In this document: one piece after another, positions 1-13,641 of the stretch | Numbering within the stretch: position 1 is the stretch's first letter | Layout: each line of letters opens with the position of its first letter | NCBI GenBank assembly: GCA_013400975.1 | Contig: WBMZ01014172.1 | Coordinates: 123,916 to 187,915, forward strand | Reading direction: 5' to 3' | From: Atrichornis clamosus | Lineage: Eukaryota > Chordata > Aves > Passeriformes > Menuridae | DNA length: 64,000 bases | The notes under the pieces: model-generated | Database searches by the model: none | What the model was told of the DNA's origin: nothing | Seen by the model: only the letters and a program-made list of their open reading frames with translations | Program-made: the position numbers and the translations under genes

Positions 1-3000
1 CTCACTATAGTCACATCTGGACACATCTAACATCAGCAAGACACTTTATAACAACTGAGTGCTGTCCCTGAACCTGCTCCTCTTGCTTGAGCCTTGGTAT
101 GGGAGTTAGAAACACTAACACTGTAAAAGCAGCTGCCAACTCCTGGGTTCTGTTTGCAGCTGAGGAATACTCTGCAGGTCTCTAGAGCATAGTGCTGCTG
201 CTCTGCCCCTCACACATCACACCATTCCTGTATATATGGAAACTCAAAATGATACACTGCCAGAGGAAGCAGCTCCAGCTGGGGAGAAGAGCAGGGATGG
301 CAGCTTCCAGCTCTAGGTACTCAAAACCCAGCATGAAGCAATTCCCCAAACACAAAACACTTCACATGTGAACTTGCCATGCAGCACCTTCGCAGACGAG
401 GCTCTCGCGGAACACAAGCTGTGAAACACCAAACACTCCACGGAGAAGATGCCACGCAGACACTCTTTGTTATGGTGCAGGTGCCTCAGCGTAACTGCAC
501 AGTGCTTTGTGTTCACAGCCACTGCCACCCCTGCACTTTCCAGCCCTGACACAGCCCAGGGATGCTCCCGCATGCTTGCTCTGATTTGGTGAAGCATCAG
601 AGCATCTGGCTGAGTTTCAAGAGTGCATTTAAGCTCCAGGTGCTTCCCTGGGAAATGGAGCATCTTTGCTGAGCCCTGTGAAACAGGGATGGGGCTGCCC
701 ACAGGCTTATGGCTCTGCCTCAGTCAGGATGACACAGTGCCCTTTCCCTCTAACCTGCGATCACCAACACTGTCACCACCATTCTCCAAAGCATCAGCAC
801 CTCTAAGTCAACGCTTCCTGTTCTGTTTCCTTTTTTTCCTTCTGCCTTTTAGTGATAAAAAGGAGATGAACAGTGAAAGAAATGATGCCTGATTTTCTGT
901 AGCTTTGTGCTGATTGACCATTAAACTGTATTACACTGAACGTTCTCTATCATTTCCACATATTCCTTCAAAATTCCCTTCTACTTCCCCTCACAATCAT
1001 CCTTCCACGTATTACAGCTGTGATCTGTGACTTGCTGCATCCCACTGCAGAGGGGATCAGAAGCTAGAGACAAACACACAACTGTCCAAATGCCCATCTT
1101 CCTGGTTACCAATTTTTAACTGTGCTTGCAGAAAACGAATTACCTTTGAAGCTTCTTCCCTTATACAAAATTTGGCTGAAACAGGCCAAAAGATGAGACA
1201 AGGTGGCAGAATGGGCTTTGTAAGCCCAGCTGCTGCTGGAAACAGGGTGAAGGTGATCAGGTCACCTCACTCTTCCCTGTAGGTCCCATACCATTTGTGA
1301 CATTGACTTCTTAGATGAGGGAAGGGAAGTGCAAGACAGTGCCTTGGGCCAGGGTAATGAAGATGAGGATGGAGTCACAGCTCCTGGGATGCTCCTCCAT
1401 GTCTTCCCTCCCTTCCAGGCCACAGCTGCACCTAATGGTCTGCTCCTTTTTTAATGTATGACCTTGTGCAAAATTCATGTGGCAACATCAGCAAAAGGAA
1501 GAAAATTCAAAGGACATCAAAGACAGAGCAAGGCTTATTTATATTTCACTGAATATCTCCCCTCCTCCACAGGAAGAAAGAGCTAGGAACATAAAGATAA
1601 AGGAACGGGATGGAAGAAAAAGAGTGGAAAAGGAGAAACATCTAGGTTACAGCCTTGAATCAGTCAAAGGTTTCTTAAAAGTTAGACTAAATGTTTTGAA
1701 TTCTCCAGTCTCTGGAAGCTCAGCAAGCTCTCTGCTGCACTGAGTTGCTGTGCTGAGTTCCCAACTGTTATGAGGACAGGAGGACTGGCCTCAAATAGGG
1801 ATGCTCTGATACAGAGGAAGGGCCAAGGTCCCTCCAAAACAAATATTAAGTGGGTGGAAAGATGAAAAATTCTATGTGCTACAGTTGTTTAGAAAATTGT
1901 ACAGATTGTTGCTCCTCTTCCTTCTTCTATTCCACAGCGTGGGTTTTTTCATGTCTAATTGCTGGTTTTCTAAACCTACACTTTGAGTAGTTTTTTTTCC
2001 TGCCACATGAGAATCACTATGCACCATAGAAATCAAGCCCAAGTCAAATGCTTCTTTTTAGAGCTCAATAAAAAATCCAAATGACTTTTAGTCCAAGATG
2101 CACAGTTTAGGGCACTCATAACTAGCCAGAGACTGTCCCTTCAACCCACACCCTGAAAGATAGGAAGGAGAAGAAACTCAACACCTGCATGAGCAAGGAG
2201 TTTATTGGGACCTCCCAGCTATAGCCCCTCCAGGACCTCAGTAAGAAGTCATTTGGGATAAAACAAGAGAGCTGCAAAGGAGGATGGGACTCCCTCAACA
2301 CACACCCTTGGGAGGTGCATCCACGCACATTTTCAGGGAGTGCCACAGCCCATCCCCGGACATTAGAGAAAGTATCAGGAGCACCTCACAGCTTTCAACA
2401 ACAACAACCAACCAAACAAGAGCCAGAATATCAAAGCCCCAGCACACAGCTTTAAATATATGGTATTGCTCCTGACAAAACTTATAAATGATGCCACTTC
2501 AGCTCCTCCAATGCAGGAGTGAAGTGGCTCTCTCAGGCTGTCACTCTGCTGGAGCTCAGCAGGCAAGCAAACCTGACCCCACAAACCCCTGCATTTCACT
2601 TGCAGATGGCTGTTGCTCCAGCTGGCTACAACTACCAAAATTTGCAGGGAGATGAGAAGTTACTCTGAAGCAATGGCTTAGCAACCAGCACAGCCTGACG
2701 GGAACCTGAGCTACACTTCATCACCTGAGCTGTGTGCACAGGACATGCACCCTTCGAGGGGCAAAATCCACATCTGATGTACAATCAACAGGGATGCACC
2801 ATGGTCAGGTCAGCCTCTAACCCTAAAACTGGCCCTCCATGTTCAGTTATGGACAGGACTCTGGACAAATGACCTCTTTTTCTGGGCTGTTGCCACTGTG
2901 GAGTGCCCACAGGAGCGGGGTGCAGGGGTGCAGCCAGTGGCTGCCTTGAGAGCAGCCAGTACTCACTGGGCATGGGGAGGAAAGACACTCCTCATCCCTA

Positions 3001-3714
3001 CAGTTCTTGCTTGTCTTCCCATGCTACAGGAGGCTAAAAAAATAAAACCATCTCATTTTTTGAATTTTCTTTTAAAATGAACAAATGCACGAAGCAGCAG
3101 AAGGCAATCAGGTGAAAAACAAAAGTGCTTGGCTCCAAGCAGAATCTGTCACTGTGAATGAGGTTTAAACGAAACCACAGGGAACCTGTGCACAGGAACC
3201 AAAACTTTCGATTTGCTTTGCTTCAGTAAAGCCATCCAGGACAGGAGCACACTGGCCAGAAGCAATGCCTTCTTTTAAACTTATCTCCCCAAAAGTCTAT
3301 TACACCTGTTACGAGTAAGGTCCTAACCTGGCTTTCTTTAATTTCTGTTATTATTTTAAATAATGAAATAATCCAGCCGCAGTCCTCTGATTTATCAAAC
3401 CCCTGTTCAAATGGCCACAGAACATCTGACAGGAGAATGAAGTGGGACCTTGATGGCAACTCTGTGTATGACTGAGGAAACGCCAGATTTCCTATCTGGT
3501 CACCTGGCCCCAGGTTGGGGAAACTGCAGAGAATCACACGGGGAAAATAAAATGTGTTTTTAGGCCTGGCTGGCAATGCTTGCCCATGTAGCAATGCCAC
3601 CTTCCATCAGCATAAGGTAACTGTACAGTTCAAGCTAAGGGATGGAAAAAACAAATCAGAAGGGTTTCTCTCTTGCTGAATACTGAAATCTTTTCATTCT
3701 CTCCCATCTTTACC
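1..3714. other. Non-coding stretch, no gene recognised
   Basis: I see no coding exon, RNA gene or transposon here. Open frames on either strand are short, overlap each other and resemble no family I know. The one structural item is a long pyrimidine tract ending in TTTTAG at about 820-852, which resembles a splice acceptor. The sequence after it meets a TGA at once in one frame and has no convincing coding character. Confidence 0.6.
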
Positions 3715-3870
3715 TTGTGCATATAGCTAATTTTATACCCCATTTCTCCCACAACAAAAGGCAAATATCTGGGTAGAAACTGAACTTTTCTGCAATGCTG
3801 TTCCCATGGGCTCCTCCAAGGTGGTGGCAGAGCAGGAATTTTCTATGTCACCTGTGACACAGCTCAGCTG
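3715..3870 (+). mobile_element. Possible very decayed MIR-type SINE
   Basis: Scattered blocks appear in the order expected for a MIR element read on the plus strand: CCCCATTT near 3,739, GAAACTGA near 3,776, then CTCCAAGGTGGTGGCAGAGC near 3,812. In MIR these correspond to the 'cccattttacagatgaggaaactgag' and 'aaggtcac...gtggcagagc' segments. Spacing is expanded by insertions, so this is only a weak call; it could be chance similarity. Confidence 0.25.
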
Positions 3871-5690
3871 CACGAAGCATCATTCAAAACCTTGAGAGCT
3901 GTGGCTGGGGAAGTGATGGGGCAGCGGAGAGACAGGGTGAGATACTGCCTGTTTGCCTTCATACCCCAAAACATGACTGACTCTGGAAAAGGCTGTCTAA
4001 AGACAACCAAATTTGAGGATATGTCTAATTAAAAAACATGAAAAACCTTAACTTTAGCAGGAGGGAAAGAGTACATCAGAAATATCACTGCTTTGTGCTG
4101 CACTTCCTTTCAGCCAAGCGCTGGAATAAAGTACTACAGCAGAGGCTGCAAGAGGTTGAACCCCCTAGGCAGTGCAAATGGGTCTTCACTTTTCACAGAC
4201 AAACCTTCCTTTTAAAAACAAACAAACAGAAAAAACCCGATCACTTTAGGGACACTTGTGTAATTTGCCAATAAAGTCTTTATTTTGCACCTCACTGCAT
4301 TGTTTGTTCTGCCCTGTGCTGGTAGAAAGTTCCCAGCACCTGGCCTCATTTGAAAATGAACAGTGGGAAAACCACCACCATGAGGATACCTGCAAATAAG
4401 CACAGAAACATAGCAGTGTTCATTTGAAAGGGCTAGCTGATGTTTGAAGAGGGTGTAAGTATTTTATTGCTTTACTGCTAAGGAGCCCAGTCTCCACAAA
4501 CAACATCCTCTCTGCCACACTGGACAAGGAACAGCAAATTACACCCTTGTAATTAAACAAACACATCCCTATCTGAACATTTAATGACATTTAATATCAC
4601 AAAGGTACACACTCATTACAGCTTTCCCATGCCCCTTCCCCAGCTTGGGGATGCAGCAGAAGTAACAGAGGAGGTGCACAGCACAGAGCTCACTAGCAAG
4701 GACTTCTTTGGCACAAATCATTCAGTCCTCAGGTTCTTTTGGAATCCTATCCCACTTTATCACACAGTAAATGGATCTCAGCAAACCTCAACATGGACAT
4801 CATGCTCTGCCTTGGATGCCAGCCAGGCCCTGCTGCTCACCACCTTGCAAACACTGCAGGTTGCTTTAAAGGCAGAGACACCACCTGCACCACCTCTTTT
4901 CCTGAGCTGAAGAATTTGCCACCTCTTCCAGGACATGTGACCAACCACACCGTGATGGACCTCAGTGGGTCTGTTCACTTCCTGGACAGCTTTGACCATC
5001 TCCTCTTGTAACCTCACAAGCCTGTGGGTCCCGGACTTCCCCCGGATTCAAACGCATGTGTCCCTCTGAGCATCTCTGATTTTAACACTCCAACCTGTGT
5101 GGCTGCCCACAAGCCATGTTCATAAAGTTCAGAGCAGAGCAGAAACTAACTGGTATCACTTGACAGCATCACAAACCCCCCACAACCATCTACTCTTCGC
5201 CCACGAAGGCTGCAGCAACGCAAACAACAGGCAGCACAGAGCAGAGCTGTCACCTTGCTCTGTACCTGAGACGCTGAACTCACATTCATTAATGTTGCTG
5301 TAATATTGTTCTCCTACAAATATATGGATGAGAAGTGAGATACACATTTCATAGTACAAAAAAAGAAACATGCCTAGGGTGATGTTCTTCCTTCCTTACA
5401 ACTGTTTTCAGTATGCAGCTGCTACAGTAATATCAAAAAGCACATCAGCTAGCACAGCAAAAAACATGCTGTTGCTCTCCACTGTGATAAAACACTTAAA
5501 AACATTGCTTAATTACAGACAGAAGAATAACTGGAAGCAAACCAGGGCAAATAATTCCTGCATGATAGACTGGGACTGCAACAATTTACAAAAGAAAACC
5601 ACAGTAAGAAAGGCAGGTTTCGTGAACTAGGACAGAGCTTTTAAAACAGTGTTTAAATCAGAGCAGCCTAGAGCTCCAACACTTCTGCAG
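3871..5690. other. Non-coding stretch, nothing recognised
   Basis: No exon, repeat family or RNA gene could be supported. Several overlapping frames of 70-110 codons occur at 4,580-5,020 on both strands. They contradict one another and end without splice-like boundaries, which is what chance frames look like in a locally GC-richer patch. Confidence 0.6.
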
Positions 5691-5699
5691 TTCTCTGCA

Positions 5700-5920
5700 A
5701 GCTGAATAAACCACAATTAATGGGGAGGTATACAGATTGTTACAGCAATAATTTTTTCAGACTTGAAAAAATGAAATTGAAAGTGCTATATGTCTTCAAT
5801 TTGCATATGTTGGTGTAGACATTTCTAATTATAAAGAAATTCCCACAGATGCCTTTAATAGGATGCCGTGACCATGAATTTTTGTCTTCAAGGAAGCAGC
5901 AGTTGATAATTTTTCTTTCT
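5700..5920. promoter_or_regulatory. Candidate conserved non-coding element (A+T-rich, octamer site)
   Basis: This A+T-rich block has no long homopolymers and few frames. It contains a perfect octamer ATTTGCAT (5,799-5,806), the binding site of POU-domain factors, plus several homeodomain-type TAAT/ATTA cores. Developmental enhancers in vertebrate introns often look like this. There is no direct evidence of conservation in the window itself, so the assignment is an inference from composition and motif content. Confidence 0.2.
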
Positions 5921-6569
5921 TTTAAGGACTAGAGACTCACACCTTTCAAAGGCAATCAGCAAACCAAACTGCCTCCAGGACTCCTAACTTCCCCAGCAAC
6001 ACGTCCTGTGAAACTGGATGTCAACACATGAACGGGGGCAGAAGCAAACCGAGTGCACATCCCACCTCTGCCTTGCACCCCCCTACAGCACAGTCACTGA
6101 GAGACTCTGTAAAAATGCACAGATAAAATAAGAATCAGAAGTTTTGGTGGAGATGAGCTAAGGGTAGAATTAAACAGGTTTTTAAAAGGCACCAACAGTT
6201 ATAGAAAACCCTGGAGAACTGCATGCCTAAATTAATCACATGAAAGCTGCCTCTTAACACTAACAGCTGAGCTGCGATGTAACCACTGTATAGAGACAGA
6301 AAAGCTTACTCTGAAAAACACAGGTATTTTTGGGGAAAAACACCTTTTGTAGTAGGCCTTACCAGAATAGGTGGTGTGGCAGCACCACGCAATAGGCTTA
6401 TTTCAGAGTACACTGCTTGCAGGCTGTTCTTTTGAACTAACGTGTTTTCATTCAAGCTGCTAAGACAAAGATGTGGGGAATATGGTGGCATGAATACAAG
6501 AGGCCAACCCCTTCCCAGAAAAAGGCAAGTTGAACATTGCATGCTGTGAATTTTCTAAGTACCAATCTG
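5921..6569. other. Non-coding stretch, nothing recognised
   Basis: Only short frames occur, the longest being 78 codons on the minus strand at 6,306-6,542, and no repeat or motif stands out. Confidence 0.6.
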
Positions 6570-6574
6570 CAATC

Positions 6575-6780
6575 ACTGACTTGTACTTATTTTTCCCCCT
6601 TTTTTAAATGCAGGCTTAATTCAGTTGCTAAAAACTGGATTAGGCCTGACTAGCTTTTTTTGCTCTCTGAAAAAATTATAGAATAATCTACTCGTGATTA
6701 GAAACTGCAGTTTACAAACTGGTTAATGTCCTGAAAGAATATTTATATTGTAGCAACAGTCACTTATCCCACCTAAGACA
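6575..6780. promoter_or_regulatory. Candidate A+T-rich non-coding element
   Basis: The block carries a pyrimidine tract ending in AAATGCAG near 6,613, which would serve as a splice acceptor on the plus strand, but the sequence after it is A+T-rich with stops in all frames. Stretches such as GATTAGAAACTGCAG and repeated TAAT cores recall conserved non-coding DNA. The assignment rests on composition only. Confidence 0.15.
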
Positions 6781-7440
6781 ATGGTCTTAATCTCAGTGTA
6801 GGCAGGGGATGTTCCTTCTCCAGGAAAGGACACACCAGAGCAGATGGGGCACCAGTGGGGAGGAGGGAGAGAACTAGAGTGACAAGGTGGAGACAAAATC
6901 CAGGTTTCCTTGCTTCCCAGTCACTGTTTTCTCCTCCGAAAAAAGGGCTGGCAACCCACAACTTGCACACAAAATGGGGCATGTGGGTAACTGCGATCGC
7001 TGCAGCTCCCACTGGTTTGTGACGTTGGTGCAGTCTGGGAAAAGCTTTTTCTTTGTAGTGCATGCTTCTGTCGGAGGCACCTGCATCCACGTCCTGCTGA
7101 ACACCACTTAGCTGGTGCCCTCCTCTGAGGACAGAAAAGGACCCCAAATCCCAGTGGCACCTGACTGCGCACACTCAAAACCCAGCAGGTGATAGTGGGT
7201 GCACTGCTGGGGCCTCACTCTCTCCTTTGGGAAGGAGGAATACAAGTTGACCTCTTCCAAGCAAGAACCACCCATGCAGATACAGGCAGATACATCAGTA
7301 AATGTACTCAACACCCACAGAGGGGCTGAACCTCAGTCCAACACCCTCCATTGGTGGCTTCCAGGGGCAGCAAGCTCCAAAATAGTAGCCATGCACCCTG
7401 TCAAAATTATCTACTTTAATCAGTGGTGCGTTTACTCCTA
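6781..7440. other. GC-richer non-coding patch with overlapping frames on both strands
   Basis: Between about 6,830 and 7,320 the composition is richer in G+C and frames of 60-130 codons are open on both strands at once. None has a recognisable domain or a clean splice boundary. I read this as the statistical effect of fewer A+T-rich stops, not as a gene. Confidence 0.5.
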
Positions 7441-7479
7441 GGGTGGGTACTTGTATTTTCATAAGAGAGAAATAAAGAC

Positions 7480-7625
7480 CAACAGATTTCTTAAGAGAGA
7501 AATAGAAATGCTATAAAAACGTTCATTCTAATTACTTTAATTACTTGTCTGTGCAACTCATTGAGTTCTCATCATTAAAGTCACTGAATTTAAGTAATTT
7601 TTCATATTGAGTTTTTATGCAGCAC
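7480..7625. promoter_or_regulatory. Candidate A+T-rich non-coding element
   Basis: The block contains a run of homeodomain-type sites (CTAATTAC, TTTAATTACTTG, CATTAAAGTC, AAGTAATTTT) within about 100 bases and no coding potential. Such clustering is common in homeobox-regulated enhancers. It is an inference from motif density, with no conservation data available here. Confidence 0.18.
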
Positions 7626-7640
7626 CATGACCATGTCGTA

Positions 7641-10345
7641 GGAAGACAAGAGACTCTCAGACACAAACCAAAAAATTATCTGTTCACGTTATCTTCAGCT
7701 ACATAGGTAAAACCTGGATGTATCCATCTTTTATTTTATGCAAGAAAAAAATAGTTTATCCTATTAGAATAGTTCAGCTTAGCTTCTTTTCAGATACGCT
7801 TTTAAAGAGTGGGGGTTTTTCTCCTGGGAAAGGTTGTGTATGTTAAAGTAAGTATTCCTTGCTTGGGACAATTTTTAGTAATAACTACCCATTTGTTTAG
7901 ATCAAATATCTTAAAAGCAACGTCTAGTCCCCTTTCTCCTTTGTGTCATCTGTCATTCCATAACACTGCCACCTAGACATGGCACAGCTGTACACATTTC
8001 CAATATAACTATATATTTTATATATTACATATTCTCTCTCTTCAGATTTATCGTTACTATAGAGACACAGAAGTTAAATTCTTCCAAAGCAGAAAGAAGA
8101 TAAGCCATGACAGAATTAAGACATTTGATTTCTTTACTCCATATGCTTACAAAACTTAGGCAACAGTACAGAAGTTTTCCTACTTCAGTACTTCTTACAC
8201 TGCTTGTCAAATTTTTCTGCTCTGGGAACAAGCACCCTGACTTTAGTCAGTTGTGTGTCAACTTTTTCCAAATAAAATTATGAAGGCACTCATAAATGCT
8301 TTTGCAGGTGAACTGCAAAGGGGAAAAAAAAATAAATCACATGCACATTCTGGGTGTCCCCCTTACAAGGCTGTAAGGTAGAAATAAACTCTAAATTTCT
8401 CAAAACCCCCCCCAAAAAACCTTTCAAGAAGTAACCCCTAAAGCCCTGCATGTCTCGGCTTCAACACACACATCACAGCAGGAAATAGGGAAAAAAGTGC
8501 CCAGAGGACCTGATGGAGAGGAAGGAGTGAGGGCTAAGGCTGCAAGCCCATCTGGTGACCACTTCTAAGAAGTGTTTAGATTTGAAGAGAAAAAGAAAGG
8601 AAAAGAAACTTCTGTCACCCGGATGTCATGTCTGAACAAGACAAGCAGTACACACAGGCTCACGCGACGCTTGGCCAACTCCGCTTGTCCAATATGGGAA
8701 GCAGCCTTTGCAGCAGCCTGAGTCACACAACTGCAGCATTGAAGGAGTCTACGGAACTCCCAAAAGAGAGGAAGGAGCCCAGTAATTACAGAAAACATCA
8801 GTAACCTGTGTGTCTATAGCTGCACACCTCCTGCTTTGACTCATTCACAAAGTTTTAGAAAAATGCAGATGGTTTGTGATTTATAGAGCTGATGAATCAC
8901 TGTACCTCTTTCCGTCCCCACCAAGGGCTTCTCTGTGTATCTTCACATTCCCCAATGAGAAGTACAGGTGAGTTGATAAAACACTACAACAGACCAGTCT
9001 AATGTCTCCTCCCACAGGATGATTTTACCTGTGGCCTCCAAGCACTGCTGTTCTCTCCTGTCTCCATCTTCCTATCCACTCACACATTGGTGAACTCAAG
9101 AGCTATGGCTTCAAGTCATCTTGACTGATGCTGCTTACACAGTCTGAACCTCTGCACTGGGGAAAGCTTCAGTACACAGTAATTTTGTCTTTTAAAACAT
9201 CAGGTCTGGCTTAACTCTAACAACTAAAAATATTCGCTTCCTGAATGGAAACTCTTGAGCCTACAGTAGCAGATGCTATTGAAGGCAGAAGCCCAAAAGC
9301 TGGGTTTGGGGTTCAAAGCTGTGTCTTGCAGCCCACCACAATGAATACTTGCACAGCGATGAAATGGAAACATTTCACCTCAACACTTCCAGAAGCAGGA
9401 ATTTCAACACACGTCTTTCAAAACGAGACCACTCCTGGGAACTGCCACATGAATTTTCACAGGACCTGAACACCCACTGTCCTCTAAACTCAGCCAGGGG
9501 ATACCAAACAAATCTGACGTCCAAGGCACTTCAGGGCAGCTTCAATTTTAAGCACATGAAGAGTCAGCTATTGGCCTAACTCAGTGACCTGATGAACCAA
9601 GGAGGCAAACCTCAGGCATCCCATGTCAAAATGCCATGTTCTGTTTGCTACGTGCAAACAGACCTCATACAAGCACTGCTGCTGGCTCTGGGGAGCACAC
9701 TGCAGACACCCAGGCTGCCTGTGCCCAGAGCCAGGTCTGGGCTGCCACTCACTAGACAAATTCAGATGAATGACCTTAGAGTGCTGGCAGATGATGCACA
9801 TGTGTTTCCCAGCCTGGATGTCTATTTAGGAGACTCCTGCGATACAGATAAATCTCTATATTGCTAGGAAAAGACATTTTCCTCAAACCTGACATAACTT
9901 CTTCCCAACTATAGCCAGATCACACTCTCCTAATCAAAACAGAGACAAAAAGCAGCTGCCGCTGGTTAAGAGTGAGGTGCTTAGAAGAATACCTGCATGT
10001 GCAGTGCTTTGCATCAGTCTGACCTCCTTGGCTTCCTGATGATGGGCATATTCGGTTCAACTGAGGGGCATTGTAAATATCTCAGTGTAAATAACTTTCA
10101 CTCTCATCTTGATGCATTTGACATTATATTTTGTTGTGCTCTACTTGCTTAAAGGAAACTGCTTCAAAAGCGGCCTTGGATCAGACTATGAAAAACTTAA
10201 GTTTCACATGTAGTGGCTTTTCTTCTCTAAAAGCAAAGATATGACTTCCACTGGCCATGTAAAAGAGGTATCTTTTTAGGTCTCTCCCCTCATTTGGAGT
10301 CTGCCTTAGATAGTTAATGACCTGTGGTGATCAGAGGATCCCACT
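7641..10345. other. Non-coding stretch, nothing recognised
   Basis: This holds a short C-run (8,406-8,413) flanked by A-runs and some 70-90-codon frames that overlap on both strands near 9,250-9,870. I found no transposon family, exon or RNA gene. Confidence 0.6.
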
Positions 10346-10349
10346 GGCC

Positions 10350-10520
10350 CGGTATTTGGAGGCTTTACAGCTGTTAAGACACTTATCCTCACAGTAGGCT
10401 CACAAGTTAAGGGACTACTACTATTCCCGTTGCTCAAATGGCCAATTAAGGCATGAAGAGAGCATGGCAGAGGTTTTGCTAAATGGCCACGACAATTTAC
10501 AGCTTGCTGGCACCTAAAGG
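10350..10520 (+). mobile_element. Decayed MIR SINE copy
   Basis: Reading left to right, the block reproduces the order of a MIR element. GGCTTTACAGCTGTTAA comes first, then TTATCCTCACAG (10,383-10,394), then ACTACTACTATTCCC (the 'tactattatcccc' block) and ATTAAGGCATGAAGAGAGCATGG. It continues with AGAGGTTTTGCTAAATGGCCAC, the 'gaggttaagtaacttgcccaaggtcac' block, and ends in GCTTGCTGGCA. MIRs are tRNA-derived SINEs that were active before the amniote radiation, and bird copies are heavily diverged. The order and spacing of blocks make this a good call despite the decay. Confidence 0.65.
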
Positions 10521-13500
10521 AACTGGGCAGCACAATGCAAAAATCATGCCTTACCAAGGTCTTCACCAGGGCAGGAAACTGCACTGAGATTTTTTTGTGC
10601 TACAAATTACTGCTCTAGTCTCCAGTAAATTCAGGTTATTCTCCTGGCTCACAAGAGGAAAACATTTAACATCTCCTGCAAAAGCAGCTGGTACTCTTAG
10701 ATTAGGTCCCAGCAAACAAGCACCAAAATCACAAAACCACCATAACTTTCACCCGGAGCTCGTGGGAGGAAGCAAAAGTCTGAAGATCAAAGCTCAGAAC
10801 TCTTCTGCCTTCTCTCAGAAATCAGTCATTGGGCCAGGTGCATGCATACAGGAGAGAAGCTCTTCTACTGAGGTTGCTAAACTTCCTTCTGTCCCTACAC
10901 AAAATAAAAGCCACCTTCCTCTGCAGCTGCTGCAAAGCATGTCATTAGAAAACCACACTGATTCCTCCCGGTCTTTCTTAGCTTGAATTCTACAGCTCAA
11001 GAACTCTTCCCCTCTCCATTTTCTGCCAAAATTCTAGAAAAATCAAGTATTTTAGGGAGGGTTCCCATGTGATGAAGACCTTCTCATGACAATCCCATCT
11101 CACACAAAACCTATGGGCACCATCAGTATACTTGTTCTCTTTCTCTGGAGGCCCTGGATGAGTTGACACACACCTTTTTCAGAAAGTGACCATCTAGAAG
11201 ATGCTTAGCTACTCTGCCTTCTGTCATCTTAATCGCATGCTGTGTCTGTGCTTCTTGAAGTTGTTTTACTACATCTGCTGTACTTCAACTCTTGCAATTC
11301 CCACTCAGATCACCTCTGCACATCATTTTCCCTTTATTAGCTTCTAATTTTATCTCAGCACTTTGTTTTCAAAGTGTATTTAATTATTTCTCATCTCTTA
11401 GTAAGCACCCAGTCCTCATACCTATACAAAACACTTTTAGTATAATCCTATAAACTGTGTGACAAAGAACCTACCACATGTCCCACAGAAGAGGCTGAGT
11501 GACAATAAACAGCAAGTCCAACAAGATCCTTTAAAACATCTGCATGCTTTCCTTTCACTGCAGATTCCAAAACACTTTCCTCAGCTTACTGAGCATTTGA
11601 TGCATCTAATACAAGACCAAGACACCAACTACTGTCTGCCATCAGATACCAGAAGCCAGCTGAAGCATCACTGATGTTCCAGATGTCTACACCCTACAAA
11701 GTGTAAAACTAAAAGCTGTTTGGAGTTACTCACCAAGTAACACCATTCTTCGGTTATCCAACAAATAAGGTCCAAATCAAATATTTATTTTCCTTAGGAA
11801 AATCACACACTCTAGATAGATTTTTTAATAAAACCCCACTCTCCCCCACCCCAGAATTAGAAAGCCTTTCAAAACTGTGCTTACTTATGGGGAAAAAGCC
11901 TGTCTTGCCACACAGGACGCTGAGGTTTCAGGTGGATATGTACTGTTTAAGTGTCCCTACAGGCACCTATCAGGCAGGCACACAAACGCCATGTTCCCCC
12001 TGGAGATCACGGGATCAAACGAGCTTCCTCTTCCTCCTGCAGCCCTGGGGCTGCTGCAGTTTGTCACAGGGCAGAGCCACTGCCCTCTGTGCACAGTAAC
12101 AGTTTTGCTGCCGGGAGAATTTGGCACAGTCACAAAGGACCTTTGTCCGTGCCAGAAGTTGAGTGCACAATGCAATCCTTCCCCCTTGTCACAGAGTTGG
12201 GTTTCGTAGCTGCGTTAGAAACACTCCCCCAATGACTGCAACCCACAAACCCAAACGCTATCCCCCTCCCCAGCATGAGATGCTTTTTCCCGTATCAAGT
12301 GCTGCAGGACAGTGGAGCAGTCGCTGCTTTTGGGAGCCTTTAATTCTGGCGAATTCTAACCAGACTTGCAGCAAGGATAGGTCTGAGCGAGTGCCAGAGC
12401 TCTGCCCTCAGTCTCTCTGCACAACTTTTTCTAGAATTTTTTTACAAGACCACCTAGATATAAGGCTCTCCAATTTCCAGCTATAATTTTGTCTTCAAGA
12501 GGCCAGAAACTTGGTAGATAGATCTGATCTAACAGCATGGGATTCCTTTGTGCAACATTTCTTTTTTTTGTGTTTGATCTGCAGCCTGTGCATGCATGTA
12601 TATGTAATTTTTTTTCAATGCAGCTGCTCTGAATCCAGTCTGTCTCAACTTTCCTTCAACTGACCCTCGAAATGAGGGTCCCCAGGCCAGGACAAGAGCT
12701 GGCAGCACCTTGGAGCTCTGGGAAAGGATGCCAATACGGAATGTAGGGGACAGAGGGTGAGCACACCGTAACACTATGCTGCTGGAAAAGAGTGGAATTT
12801 AGCAGGATGCAAATGTCTCTGCAATTTCATCTCACTCTGGAAATACAAAGAGGAGATGATTACTGGATCATTCACCAACTATTTAATATCCCAGTTCAAA
12901 AAGACCCCAGTGATTCTTCTGGAAATATACAGTGGAACAGAGTGAAAAGGATCTTTGGAAATAAATGAAGTTTTATAAGACCTGATATGTATTAAAAAAT
13001 AGTAAGAATTGACACAGTTGTAAATATAATCAGATTAGCACAATCCATGCCTTTGCAGACTTTTTCCGCAGCACAGGCCACAAAGAAGGACATGTTTTGT
13101 TTCTTCTCCTTCCCATTTTAAGCATCAAGGAATGCTGATCAAACCAGTTCCTACTTTCATAGCTTTGTTCTGGACCATCCATCGCCTGTATGCTCTGGCA
13201 TCTGCCTGGAGCACCCCTTACACTCCCAAACCACAAAAGGGACCATGTTTCACCCAGAGAGATTACTACTATACTGAAATATAAAATGCCAAGGAAAACA
13301 ACAACAACAAAAGGACTGGCTAAACCTCACATTGGAAGGATTTGCCATCAGAACACCTAAGTGTGACAAAGTACGCTTGGCAGCTGCCTCTTCCCATCTC
13401 CTCCCACACATTTAAATCCCGACATACTCACTATTCCCAGCTCTGGCTCAGAACTGGAGTCAGCGCAGGCCTTTTTGTCTCCCTGGTGCCTGGATTCCCC

Positions 13501-13620
13501 CCAGGGCTACTTTATAGCTCCTCCAGATGAAGAAACTGTAACAATGATGCTTGAGCAACACTTGAGAAATGCAGAAAAGGAGGAGAACTGTTCCATAAAA
13601 CAGTTTCTCATTGAAGGGTA
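10521..13620. other. Non-coding stretch, nothing recognised
   Basis: At 11,870-12,490 four or five overlapping plus-strand frames of 70-110 codons are open, together with one on the minus strand. None resembles a known protein. The region is ordinary unique sequence with one small (CAA)n run near 13,300. Confidence 0.55.
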
Positions 13621-13625
13621 TTGAA

Positions 13626-13641
13626 TTTTTTTTTTTTTTTT
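13626..13641. repeat. Poly(T) tract, 16 bases
   Basis: This is an uninterrupted T run. It is followed after a short AGAA break by seven more T's and then by a pyrimidine-rich stretch. No transposon body recognisable to me lies on either side, so it is listed as a simple repeat and not as the tail of an element. Confidence 0.9.

Noticed and set aside
313..702. 129-codon minus-strand frame
   Set aside because: No domain, no splice boundaries, and a plus-strand frame overlaps part of it. Length is within chance for this amount of sequence.
1827..1850. AAGGTCCCTCCAAAACAAA, similar to the CR1 3' end
   Set aside because: Too short, and the terminal repeat and upstream CR1 body are missing.
7618..7640. 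CAGCACCATGACC, similar to half of an RE1 site
   Set aside because: The second half-site is shifted and mismatched.
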